Below are positions 1 through 5,600 of a stretch of DNA of 5,600 bases, piece after piece; the first letter of the stretch is position 1, and each line of letters opens with the position of its first letter. The stretch lies in contig JBBRZF010000205.1 of the NCBI GenBank assembly GCA_038236965.1, positions 1 to 5,600 of the forward strand, read 5' to 3'. The position numbers and the translations under genes were made by a program. Source of the DNA: JBBRZF01 sp038236965. Its GTDB lineage: Bacteria; Acidobacteriota; Terriglobia; Terriglobales; Acidobacteriaceae. The notes under the pieces were generated by a model. It did no database searches and was not told the DNA's origin. It saw only the letters and a program-made list of their open reading frames with translations.

Positions 1-1890
1 CGGAGAGAGGCCGGGACCGCGGTTCGGCTCCGGCTTCAACACCTGTTGAACGTGTCCGCCGTCATTGTCGCTCGACGGCTTGATGCGTTCCGGAAGCGGC
101 TTGCCTTCGATGATCAACTGAATCTCGTTGGCATCCAGTACTTCGCGTTCCAATAGCGCAGCGGCGATGTCGTGCATCACGCGATGGTTCTCATTCAGGA
201 TGAGGTGCGCAGCCTGATAGCCCTCGTGCGTGAAGCGCTTCACCTCTTCGTCGATCAGGACGGCAGTCGCCTCGGAGAAATCGCGATGTTGACTGATCTC
301 GCGTGCGAGGAATATCTGCTCATCCTTCTTGCCGAAGGTGATGGGCCCCAGCTTCGACATGCCAAACTCGCAGACCATCTTGCGCGCCAATTCACTGGCG
401 CGTTCGATGTCGTTGCCTGCGCCGGTCGTCATCGTTCCCAGGAAGAGCTCCTCGGCGATGCGGCCGCCCATCATGATGGCCAAACGCGTTTCCAGGTACT
501 CGCGCGTGTAGGTGTGCTTGTCGTCGAGCGGCAGCTGCATGGTCACGCCCAAGGCCATTCCTCGAGGAATGATGGTGACCTTGTGCAGCGGGTCCGCTTC
601 CTTCGACAGCACCGCGACCAGCGCGTGTCCGGCTTCGTGGTAGGCCGTGACCCGTTTTTCGCCATCGGAGAGGATCATGGACTTGCGTTCTGCGCCCATG
701 AGTACCTTGTCCTTGGCGAGCTCAAAGTCGTACATGAGCACGGTCTTGCGGTTCTGGCGGGCAGCGAGCAGCGCGGCTTCGTTGACCATGTTGGCCAGGT
801 CGGCGCCACTGAAGCCCGGTGTTCCGCGAGCCAGGATGGAAAGATCGACGTCGTCGTTCAAGGGAATCTTGCGGGTATGCACGCGCAGGATCTCTTCGCG
901 ACCGCGAACGTCCGGGCTATCGACCACCACGCGGCGGTCAAAGCGTCCGGGACGCAGAAGCGCCGGGTCAAGAACGTCGGGACGGTTAGTCGCGGCGATG
1001 AGGATAACGCCTTCGTTGGATTCAAATCCGTCCATCTCCACCAGCAACTGGTTCAGCGTCTGCTCGCGCTCATCGTGTCCGCCGCCGAGACCGGCGCCGC
1101 GGTGACGACCCACAGCATCGATTTCGTCGATGAAGATGATGCAAGGCGCATTCTTCTTGCCCTGTTCGAACAAATCGCGAACGCGGCTTGCGCCAACGCC
1201 GACAAACATTTCAACGAAGTCCGAGCCAGAGATGGAGAAGAAGGGAACGTTGGCTTCGCCGGCAACCGCGCGGGCCAGCAGCGTCTTGCCTGTGCCCGGA
1301 GGTCCGACCAGCAGTACGCCTTTCGGAATGCGTCCGCCCAGCTTCTGGAACTTTTGCGCTTCGCGCAAGAATTCGATGATCTCCCGCAGCTCCTCCTTCG
1401 CTTCATCCACGCCAGCGACGTCTTTGAACGTCACCTTCTTCTGCTGCATGCTGAGCAGCCGGGCGCGGCTCTTGCCGAATGAAAGCGCTTTGTTTCCGCC
1501 CGTCTGCATCTGGCGAATCATGATGAACCACAACGCGCCCAATAGGATGAGTGGAGCCAGGTTGATGAGGATGGCGCCGTAGCTTCCGCCGCTCGTGTCC
1601 TTGATGTTGACGCCGACGCCCTTGTCTTGCAGCGTCTTGTACATATCAGGGAAATTGGCGGGCACATTGGTGTGGAACGTACGCTTGCCGTCAGAGAACT
1701 TGCCATGCGCTTCCGTACCGGCGATGTTAACTTCCTGGATCGTACCCTTGTTCACTTCTTGCATGAACTGGGTGAAATTTAGGTCCTGCTCTTTTTGGCC
1801 GGTACCATTGACGCGAACGACCTGCCACAGCAGGACGCCCGACAGGATGATCACCAGCCAGAACACGACTTGTTTTACCGTCGAATTCAC
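1..1890 (-). CDS. ftsH: ATP-dependent zinc metalloprotease FtsH (3' end outside window)
   Basis: Membrane-anchored AAA+ protease that extracts and degrades membrane and short-lived cytosolic proteins, normally as a hexamer on the cytoplasmic face of the inner membrane. 630 codons are visible with no stop; the family is usually 610-680 residues, so only a short tail is missing. Seen in order: transmembrane helix 1 (about 7-24), a periplasmic part of about 80 residues, transmembrane helix 2 (about 105-126), a glycine-containing linker, Walker A GPPGTGKT (196-203), pore motif MFVGVG (from 228), Walker B with D255-E256, and the second region of homology ending in arginine fingers R316 and R319. 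The zinc site is HEAGH (418-422, catalytic E419), with D494 in GNDIE as the probable third ligand. All key residues are present, so it should be active. The GTG start at 1888-1890 is the first possible one: an in-frame TAG lies four codons upstream, and AGGAG (1897-1901) sits 6 bases before it. The gene follows hpt after a 160-base leader. Confidence 0.98.
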   Translation of the reverse strand, partial: MNSTVKQVVFWLVIILSGVLLWQVVRVNGTGQKEQDLNFTQFMQEVNKGTIQEVNIAGTEAHGKFSDGKRTFHTNVPANFPDMYKTLQDKGVGVNIKDTSGGSYGAILINLAPLILLGALWFIMIRQMQTGGNKALSFGKSRARLLSMQQKKVTFKDVAGVDEAKEELREIIEFLREAQKFQKLGGRIPKGVLLVGPPGTGKTLLARAVAGEANVPFFSISGSDFVEMFVGVGASRVRDLFEQGKKNAPCIIFIDEIDAVGRHRGAGLGGGHDEREQTLNQLLVEMDGFESNEGVILIAATNRPDVLDPALLRPGRFDRRVVVDSPDVRGREEILRVHTRKIPLNDDVDLSILARGTPGFSGADLANMVNEAALLAARQNRKTVLMYDFELAKDKVLMGAERKSMILSDGEKRVTAYHEAGHALVAVLSKEADPLHKVTIIPRGMALGVTMQLPLDDKHTYTREYLETRLAIMMGGRIAEELFLGTMTTGAGNDIERASELARKMVCEFGMSKLGPITFGKKDEQIFLAREISQHRDFSEATAVLIDEEVKRFTHEGYQAAHLILNENHRVMHDIAAALLEREVLDANEIQLIIEGKPLPERIKPSSDNDGGHVQQVLKPEPNRGPGLSP

Positions 1891-1896
1891 AGATTG

Positions 1897-1901
1897 CTCC
1901 T
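1897..1901 (-). promoter_or_regulatory. Ribosome binding site of ftsH
   Basis: AGGAG on the minus strand, six bases before a GTG codon. It supports GTG at 1888-1890 as the true ftsH start; the next methionine would cut away the first transmembrane helix. Confidence 0.8.
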
Positions 1902-2006
1902 AGGTTGGAAAGCAGAAAAAACGTCAGCTAACCACGAAAGACTCGGGACGCTCAATGGAATTAGATGCGGCAGGAGTAGGACGGATACGGTTTTTCGACC
2001 CCAACT

Positions 2007-2024
2007 AAACGATTGTAACCGTTT
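2007..2024 (-). promoter_or_regulatory. Possible ftsH promoter or operator: inverted repeat around a -10-like hexamer
   Basis: In the 160-base hpt-ftsH gap, the minus strand carries AAACG and CGTTT arms separated by 8 bases. The spacer contains TACAAT (2012-2017), one mismatch from the sigma70 -10 consensus. The surroundings are much more A/T-rich than the genes. No convincing -35 hexamer lies 16-18 bases upstream, so a sigma70 promoter would need an activator or would be weak. No terminator hairpin with a T-tract follows hpt, so read-through from tilS-hpt is also possible. The 5-bp arms are short and could be chance. Confidence 0.25.
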
Positions 2025-2050
2025 TGGTAATTATTTTCGGGTGTTAGGGC

Positions 2051-2608
2051 CTAAATTCCAGTATCTAAGCCATCATCGAACGAGGCCACGTAAGGCAGAT
2101 TTCGACCTAGATTCGGGCCTCCCAGTCCGTATCCCACCACATAGGGCGAATCGATGAGGAAGCCGAAGTAATCCGGACGCAGCGAAACTCGTCGTTGCGA
2201 TTGGCGGTCCAGCATCACAGCCACACGCGCCGACACCGCACCCCGCGTCAGCAGGTTCCTCAACAGGAACTCCGTGGTCACCCCCGATTGGATAAGTCCT
2301 TCTACAAGTAGGGTTTCGTGACCATGGACTTCCAGTTCCGGGCTGAAGAATATCTCCGTGCTGGCAATGGTGCCTTCCATTTTTTCGCTGATGAATGGCT
2401 TTATAAAATGGCAGACGACCGGAACCTCGAGTTGGCGTATCAGGTCGGCGGCGAACACAAATCCGTTTTCCAGCACGCAAACCACGTGCAGGGTCTTGCC
2501 CTCGTAGTCCGCCGAAATCTGGCGCGCCATGTCCCGCACGCGCTTCTGTATCTGCTCAGCGGTGACAACCACGTTAAGTGTTTCGGGAAGACCTTTTTCC
2601 TTGCTCAC
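2051..2608 (-). CDS. hpt: Divergent hypoxanthine phosphoribosyltransferase-like protein, probable pseudoenzyme
   Basis: A 185-residue protein of normal HPRT length and fold. HPRT makes IMP and GMP from hypoxanthine or guanine and PRPP. Family landmarks seen are FVFAADL (50-56), the strand TLLVE (99-103), SGVT (108-111), PDYFGF (145-150) and VVGYGL (157-162). Active-site positions differ from the family. The PRPP motif, normally (V)EDIIDSG(x)T, reads VEGLIQSGVT: E103 is kept, but the second acidic residue is G104 and the catalytic aspartate is Q107. The pyrophosphate loop, normally L-K/R-G, is L46-E47-N48-G49. The LDY segment that supplies the late metal-binding aspartate is L162-G163-G164. 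The purine-contacting lysine is R135. The GTG at 2606-2608 lies 25 bases after the tilS stop, with GAGGG (2612-2616) only 3 bases upstream. An in-frame extension to 2707 would run into tilS and adds no family-like residues. Family membership is firm; loss of catalysis is inferred. Confidence 0.87.
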   Translation of the reverse strand: MSKEKGLPETLNVVVTAEQIQKRVRDMARQISADYEGKTLHVVCVLENGFVFAADLIRQLEVPVVCHFIKPFISEKMEGTIASTEIFFSPELEVHGHETLLVEGLIQSGVTTEFLLRNLLTRGAVSARVAVMLDRQSQRRVSLRPDYFGFLIDSPYVVGYGLGGPNLGRNLPYVASFDDGLDTGI

Positions 2609-2633
2609 AGTCCCTCTTTCTACTACGCCACTT

Positions 2634-4028
2634 CTATGGTCCCTCAGCTTCGAACTCGATGACCACAGCCGGGCCGCCATCTTCACCACCGGCGAAATCG
2701 GCAGCAACCGCCAGTCCGCGAATCCAAACGATGCGATCGCCGCTCAGCACGACCGGCCACAGGGCTTTCTCCGGATGCACGATCTTCTTCTCTTGCAGAA
2801 GTCGTTTCACCTTTTCTTCAGAGCGGGCACGCAGCGGGCGGAATCGGTCCCCGGCACGCCAGTTGCGAACTACAAGCTCTGCGCCAAGGGCATCCGAGTT
2901 CAAGAGCGTGGCCGGATTATACGCCCCGCCTGCCTCTGTGGCGGTGACCATTCGCGCTCGTACCACGGCCTTCAACTCCGGAATGTGCGCCTCCCCGGGG
3001 ATGGGAAGCCGGTATTCGTAGGAAGCTGGCGGAGTCTTCATCCCTGCTTCCCCGCGAAATTGCAGCAGTCGCCGTCCCTCGCGGCGAACCACTTCGGCGA
3101 AGCCTCCTCTGAGCTGCACACGTCGGGGAGCATTGGGCACGGCCAACGCCAGCAGCGATTCCACCTCCGCGAATTCAAGACGGAGATCGAGTTGGCTATG
3201 CGCCTCGGCAATCAAAACGCGGCTGTGCAATGCCAGCGGCAATGCAATCAAATCATCGAAATCGAGGCCCCGTTGCGCGGCGACATCTCGAACCAGCGAA
3301 GCCTGCGTCTCTCGCGTCAGTTGCGTCCAGTAGTCGTGGTCGTTGCGGGCCAGGGCGGCTAGATTGCCAAGAGCGTCGCGGACGCCGGGACTGTAATCGC
3401 TCTCCAGCAGCGGCAGCAGTTCATGGCGAACTCGGTTGCGCAGAAAATCGCGGTCGGTATTGGACTGGTCCTCGCACCAGGGCTGCCCGATGGAGTCCAG
3501 GTACGCGATGATGGCCGTGCGCGGCGCACCCAACAGAGGCCGAATGACGCGGCCCCCGTGTGCCCGTGGATAGATGCCGCCCAGTCCGCGCGTCCACGCT
3601 CCGCGAAGAAAGCGCAGTAACACCGTCTCCGCCTGGTCGTCGGAATTATGCGCGGTAGCTACCACTTCCAGCGTGCCTGCGGAAACCAGTTCGTCGAAAT
3701 AACGGTACCGCAACGCGCGCCCCGCAGCTTCCAAGCCGAGCCGATGCTTGCGCGCATAAGTGGGCGCGTCTTCCCTTTTGAGATGGAGGTCCAGTCCATG
3801 GGCCGCTGCCAACTCCCGCACAAACTCCGCATCCGCGTCGGCCTCTTCGCCCCGAATCCCGTGGTGCAGGTGTACAACCGAGAGAACTACGCCGAGCTCC
3901 GCGCCAAGCTCCAGCAGCGCGCGCAGCAGCGCAACCGAATCCGCGCCGCCGGATACGGCGACACCAACACGGTCGCCCGCACGAAGCAGGCCATCTTCCC
4001 GGATGTAGTTTCGCACCGTTGAAAGCAC
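2634..4028 (-). CDS. tilS: tRNA(Ile)-lysidine synthetase TilS
   Basis: Cytosolic ATP-dependent enzyme that attaches lysine to cytidine 34 of the CAU-anticodon tRNA(Ile), changing it to read AUA. It is usually essential. The 464-residue product is full length for the long form of the family. Seen: PP-loop SGGADS (26-31), LHHGIRG (54-60), HNSDDQAET (127-135), EDQSNTD (186-192) and RNRVRHELLP (197-206). A middle substrate-binding region follows, then the C-terminal TilS domain (about 384-455) with GDRF (393-396), KVKRLLQ (406-412) and IVWIRG (433-438). The start is GTG at 4026-4028, the first in-frame start codon for a long way upstream; no clear Shine-Dalgarno precedes it. An ATG 8 bases upstream (4034-4036) is out of frame. 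The N-terminus matches the usual distance to the PP-loop. The gene lies 96 bases after the PilZ gene and 25 bases before hpt, so it is likely co-transcribed with hpt. Confidence 0.97.
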   Translation of the reverse strand: MLSTVRNYIREDGLLRAGDRVGVAVSGGADSVALLRALLELGAELGVVLSVVHLHHGIRGEEADADAEFVRELAAAHGLDLHLKREDAPTYARKHRLGLEAAGRALRYRYFDELVSAGTLEVVATAHNSDDQAETVLLRFLRGAWTRGLGGIYPRAHGGRVIRPLLGAPRTAIIAYLDSIGQPWCEDQSNTDRDFLRNRVRHELLPLLESDYSPGVRDALGNLAALARNDHDYWTQLTRETQASLVRDVAAQRGLDFDDLIALPLALHSRVLIAEAHSQLDLRLEFAEVESLLALAVPNAPRRVQLRGGFAEVVRREGRRLLQFRGEAGMKTPPASYEYRLPIPGEAHIPELKAVVRARMVTATEAGGAYNPATLLNSDALGAELVVRNWRAGDRFRPLRARSEEKVKRLLQEKKIVHPEKALWPVVLSGDRIVWIRGLAVAADFAGGEDGGPAVVIEFEAEGP

Positions 4029-4081
4029 GAAAACATAGTACAGCGGAGCCGCGCGAAGGTGAGTCTGGAAATCTTTGGGAG

Positions 4082-4102
4082 CGGACGGTAGGTCGCCGTC
4101 CG
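4082..4102. repeat. Perfect 7-bp hairpin between the PilZ gene and tilS
   Basis: CGGACGG and CCGTCCG arms flank a 7-base loop within the 96-base gap. Neither strand has a T-tract after the stem, so it does not look like a simple intrinsic terminator. It could attenuate or stabilise a transcript end after the PilZ gene, or be one copy of a dispersed intergenic palindrome. Only one copy is visible here. Confidence 0.5.
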
Positions 4103-4124
4103 GCAGGGACTAAGCCGTAAGACG

Positions 4125-4757
4125 CTATCTCAGAATGGGAGGTTCCGAAGGCGAACTTGCCGCCGCAGCTAGTTCGGCGACGAACTTTTCGAGCTTCGCG
4201 CGATCGCTGTCTTCCATGCTGTCAAAGCGAACGCCCATACCTACCGCCGCATGAGAAGTGCAGACCTCTCCTTGGGCGCGGATCACCACGTCGGACAGAT
4301 TTAGTACCAGCGATATCCTGGCTCCTGGCGGCAGCGCGTAGGTTACATCCACGTAACATCCCTGCACACTGATGTCGCTCACTCCCAGGTGCATGGGGTG
4401 CGCCGAACCTTCCTGCCAGATGGAGATTGCGCCCTTGCAGTAGTAGCGATTCACGGTGCGGCGCTCGGGTCGCTCCGCCGTGGCGGCTTGCGAAAAATCT
4501 AAGCCCCAGATGTTCTGCGAGGTATCCATCGCGCGAAGAACGATCTGCCCGACCGTGGAGGTAGTCGCACCCACGGCGGTGACCCGGAAGCGTCCCTTGC
4601 GTCCTTCGCAGGAAATTCCCAGCACGTCATTCAGGGTGACCTTGACGACGAATCCGGAGAGGCAAACTTCTCCGGCGCTCACTGCCTCGGTCACAGCCTC
4701 TTGCTTGAAGGGACGGCCCGACGCATCCATACCCCAGATGCGCACGTGAAATTTCAC
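4125..4757 (-). CDS. PilZ-domain protein with degenerate N-terminal PilZ-like half (possible c-di-GMP receptor)
   Basis: A 210-residue cytosolic protein with no signal peptide or membrane helix. The C-terminal half (about 95-200) is a PilZ domain. It has both c-di-GMP-binding signatures: RxxxR as R100-TVN-R104, and DxSxxG as D128-ISVQ-G133, followed by the typical GMGVRF strand (173-178). The N-terminal half (1-92) starts with RIWGMDASGRPF and continues through a SAGEVCLSG stretch and KGRFRV to NIWGLDF. It resembles the degenerate PilZ-like half of many acidobacterial PilZ proteins (recalled) and lacks both binding motifs. The likely role is a c-di-GMP sensor acting on an unknown partner; no output domain is present. 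The start is GTG at 4755-4757. No strong Shine-Dalgarno is visible, and no ATG, GTG or TTG occurs between it and the in-frame TAA at 4836-4838. A perfect palindrome GGAAATTTCC lies at 4773-4782, 15 bases upstream. There is no obvious functional link to tilS. Confidence 0.9.
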   Translation of the reverse strand: MKFHVRIWGMDASGRPFKQEAVTEAVSAGEVCLSGFVVKVTLNDVLGISCEGRKGRFRVTAVGATTSTVGQIVLRAMDTSQNIWGLDFSQAATAERPERRTVNRYYCKGAISIWQEGSAHPMHLGVSDISVQGCYVDVTYALPPGARISLVLNLSDVVIRAQGEVCTSHAAVGMGVRFDSMEDSDRAKLEKFVAELAAAASSPSEPPILR

Positions 4758-4784
4758 CGCGAGACTAGGCCCGGAAATTTCCAG

Positions 4785-4807
4785 TTGAGGGTGGGAAGCC
4801 GCCTCAA
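4785..4807. repeat. Small inverted repeat upstream of the PilZ gene
   Basis: TTGAGG and CCTCAA arms with an 11-base spacer lie in the 93-base gap between the small membrane protein and the PilZ gene. The palindrome GGAAATTTCC at 4773-4782 is directly beside it. Together they could be a weak transcript-end hairpin or an operator. There is no T-tract, and each is short enough to be chance. Confidence 0.25.
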
Positions 4808-4850
4808 GTAAGAAGAAGGGGAAATCTCGTCGCCCTTATGCGTCAGTCCG

Positions 4851-5048
4851 TTACCAGCGTAGATTGATGCGCTCCAAGTGCGAGGGCTCCGGCTGCTCCT
4901 GCTCCTGCGCGCGTCTGGCACTCGGTCGCATCGCGGCGGTCGCGGAGCAGATCAAGGCAATGAAGAAGAGAAGAGTCACAAAGGCTGGATAGGTGTACTG
5001 GATGCTCATGATCCAGAGCACGGCAACAATAGCGAAGACGATCCACAT
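4851..5048 (-). CDS. Small two-helix membrane protein, function unknown
   Basis: A 65-residue open frame that I do not recognise by name. Residues 2-16 and about 22-38 are strongly hydrophobic (WIVFAIVAVLW and FVTLLFFIALI), predicting a two-helix hairpin in the inner membrane. A charged, Glu/Gln/Arg-rich tail follows (about 41-65: RPSARRAQEQEQPEP and onward). It begins with ATG at 5046-5048, preceded by GAGGG 7 bases upstream, a good ribosome binding site. An overlapping frame on the same strand (4843-5046) is a low-complexity Arg/Cys/Leu product and is a shadow. The gene lies 155 bases after the DUF6526 gene and 93 bases before the PilZ gene. The hydrophobic pattern, the binding site and the fit in the gap argue that it is real, but no homologue could be checked. 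Confidence 0.65.
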   Translation of the reverse strand: MWIVFAIVAVLWIMSIQYTYPAFVTLLFFIALICSATAAMRPSARRAQEQEQPEPSHLERINLRW

Positions 5049-5061
5049 GGGGCCACCCTCA

Positions 5062-5087
5062 GACCCGCAATGTGTTTGCTCCGGGTC
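5062..5087 (-). promoter_or_regulatory. Potential hairpin in the 5' leader of the small membrane protein
   Basis: On the minus-strand transcript GACCC pairs with GGGTC, and inside it GCAA pairs with TTGC around a 5-base ACACA loop. A 3-base bulge (GGA) lies on the 5' side. The structure ends a few bases before the GAGGG ribosome binding site, which itself could pair with the CCCC next to the ATG. It could modulate translation or be a transcript-end structure of the upstream gene; there is no T-tract. Confidence 0.35.
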
Positions 5088-5106
5088 CGAACTACTCCTT
5101 ACTTTG

Positions 5107-5134
5107 AGAGTAGCTAGCGAACCCGGGATGCCAA
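5107..5134 (-). promoter_or_regulatory. Weak sigma70-like promoter candidate
   Basis: TTGGCA (5129-5134) matches five of six -35 positions. TACTCT, 16 bases downstream (5107-5112), matches only three of six -10 positions. It lies in the gap before the 65-residue membrane protein. An inverted repeat CTACTC/GAGTAG (5092-5097 and 5108-5113) overlaps the -10-like site. The weak -10 keeps confidence low. Confidence 0.2.
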
Positions 5135-5203
5135 CAAAAAGCTATTTGCTGCGGAGCACTAAGCCGGGCGTTCGTAGTTGCCAGAAACTCAGTAGCTCAC
5201 CGT

Positions 5204-5600
5204 TCACACACGCCATTGGTCGGCGCGCCAGTCCTTAACGGCCAACTTGATGTCTTTACTTTGCATGCGACTCGCCAGCGTCTGCTCGACGAGGCTGGGA
5301 ATCTCAGCGTCCGATGCGAAGCGGAGCGCTATTAACTGACGCTCGCTCAATTCGCCGATGCGCGAGCGCAAAGGCTCGCCCAACAGCATTGAGAGACGCA
5401 AACGTTCTTCCAGGCGAATCACGCGGTCCTGCACCCTGAGTGCATAGATTCGAGCTGTAAAGGCCAAAGCGACCAGCGCAGCGCAAACGATAACCGCCCA
5501 GATGGAATGCATGTTCGGATGACGCGCAGCGATAACTCCGCTCCCGATGAAAGTGATGACAAGGATTGGAATGATGAAGAAATGGAATAGCGGTTCGTAA
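5204..5600 (-). CDS. DUF6526 family membrane protein (5' end outside window)
   Basis: The frame is open to the window edge. The visible 132 residues match my memory of DUF6526, a family of unknown function. They begin with YEPLFHFFIIPILVI, a first transmembrane helix preceded by the family's aromatic/His motif. A second helix follows (WAVIVCAALVALAF), then a charged segment RVQDRVIRLEERLRL that is probably amphipathic or coiled-coil. Next come RQLIALRFASDAEIPSLV, KDIKLAVKDW, and the C-terminal end WRADQWRV before TGA. An internal ATG at 5510-5512 would give a 102-residue product, but it would delete the first helix and the conserved N-terminal motif, so the true start is upstream of the window. 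No catalytic motif is visible. It is the first gene of the visible minus-strand run and lies 155 bases before the small membrane protein. Confidence 0.87.
   Translation of the reverse strand, partial: YEPLFHFFIIPILVITFIGSGVIAARHPNMHSIWAVIVCAALVALAFTARIYALRVQDRVIRLEERLRLSMLLGEPLRSRIGELSERQLIALRFASDAEIPSLVEQTLASRMQSKDIKLAVKDWRADQWRV

Noticed and set aside
172..1482. 436-residue open frame on the plus strand opposite ftsH
   Set aside because: It is fully antisense to ftsH, whose protein has all catalytic motifs. The plus-strand product has no recognisable domain and is a by-product of GC-rich codon use.
1891..2050. Riboswitch or terminator between hpt and ftsH
   Set aside because: No known riboswitch core and no GC-rich hairpin followed by a T-tract was found; only the short inverted repeat was retained as a weak candidate.
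2609..2707. N-terminal extension of hpt to an upstream start
   Set aside because: It overlaps the tilS C-terminal coding region by over 70 bases, its residues do not resemble HPRT N-termini, and the GTG at 2606-2608 gives normal family length.
2529..3362. 277-residue plus-strand frame across hpt and tilS
   Set aside because: It is antisense to two recognised genes, low in hydrophobic core pattern, and has no family signature.
3648..4022. 124-residue plus-strand frame over the start of tilS
   Set aside because: It is antisense to the TilS PP-loop domain and has no supporting motif.
4843..5046. 67-residue minus-strand frame overlapping the small membrane protein
   Set aside because: Its composition is Cys/His/Arg-rich with no coherent helices. 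The other frame has the ribosome binding site and two clear membrane segments.
5204..5512. DUF6526 gene starting at the internal ATG
   Set aside because: The frame stays open to the window edge, and the upstream residues YEPLFHFFIIP match the family N-terminal region.

Overview
The window carries six genes, all on the minus strand, so transcription runs from high to low coordinates. The order is: a DUF6526-type membrane protein (5' end outside the window), a 65-residue membrane peptide, a PilZ-domain protein, tilS, a divergent hypoxanthine-phosphoribosyltransferase-like gene (hpt), and ftsH (3' end outside the window). Coding density is high and the DNA looks GC-rich. No tRNA, rRNA, CRISPR array, insertion sequence or phage gene was seen. 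The longest gene-free gap is about 160 bases.

The likely source is a member of the Acidobacteriota. This is inferred from recalled family distributions: the N-terminal 'WGMDASGRPF' type of PilZ protein, the DUF6526 protein, and the tilS-hpt-ftsH order. No database search was possible. Four of the five visible start codons are GTG (ftsH, hpt, tilS, PilZ); only the small membrane peptide starts with ATG.

Region 1-2050 holds ftsH, a membrane-anchored AAA+ zinc protease with every catalytic motif intact, and its 160-base leader. The leader contains an A/T-rich patch with a -10-like hexamer inside a small inverted repeat. Region 2051-4028 holds hpt and tilS, separated by only 25 bases and almost certainly co-transcribed. 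TilS is a full-length tRNA(Ile) lysidine synthetase with its C-terminal domain. The hpt product keeps the HPRT fold signatures but has lost several catalytic residues. Region 4125-5600 is less conserved: a tandem PilZ protein (possible c-di-GMP receptor), a two-helix small membrane protein, and the DUF6526 protein.

The tilS-hpt-ftsH cluster is shared with Firmicutes. As I recall, in Bacillus subtilis TilS and HprT have been reported to act together on ftsH transcription. The main point of interest is that the middle gene here looks like a pseudoenzyme. It may have kept a binding or regulatory role beside tilS and ftsH rather than purine salvage activity.
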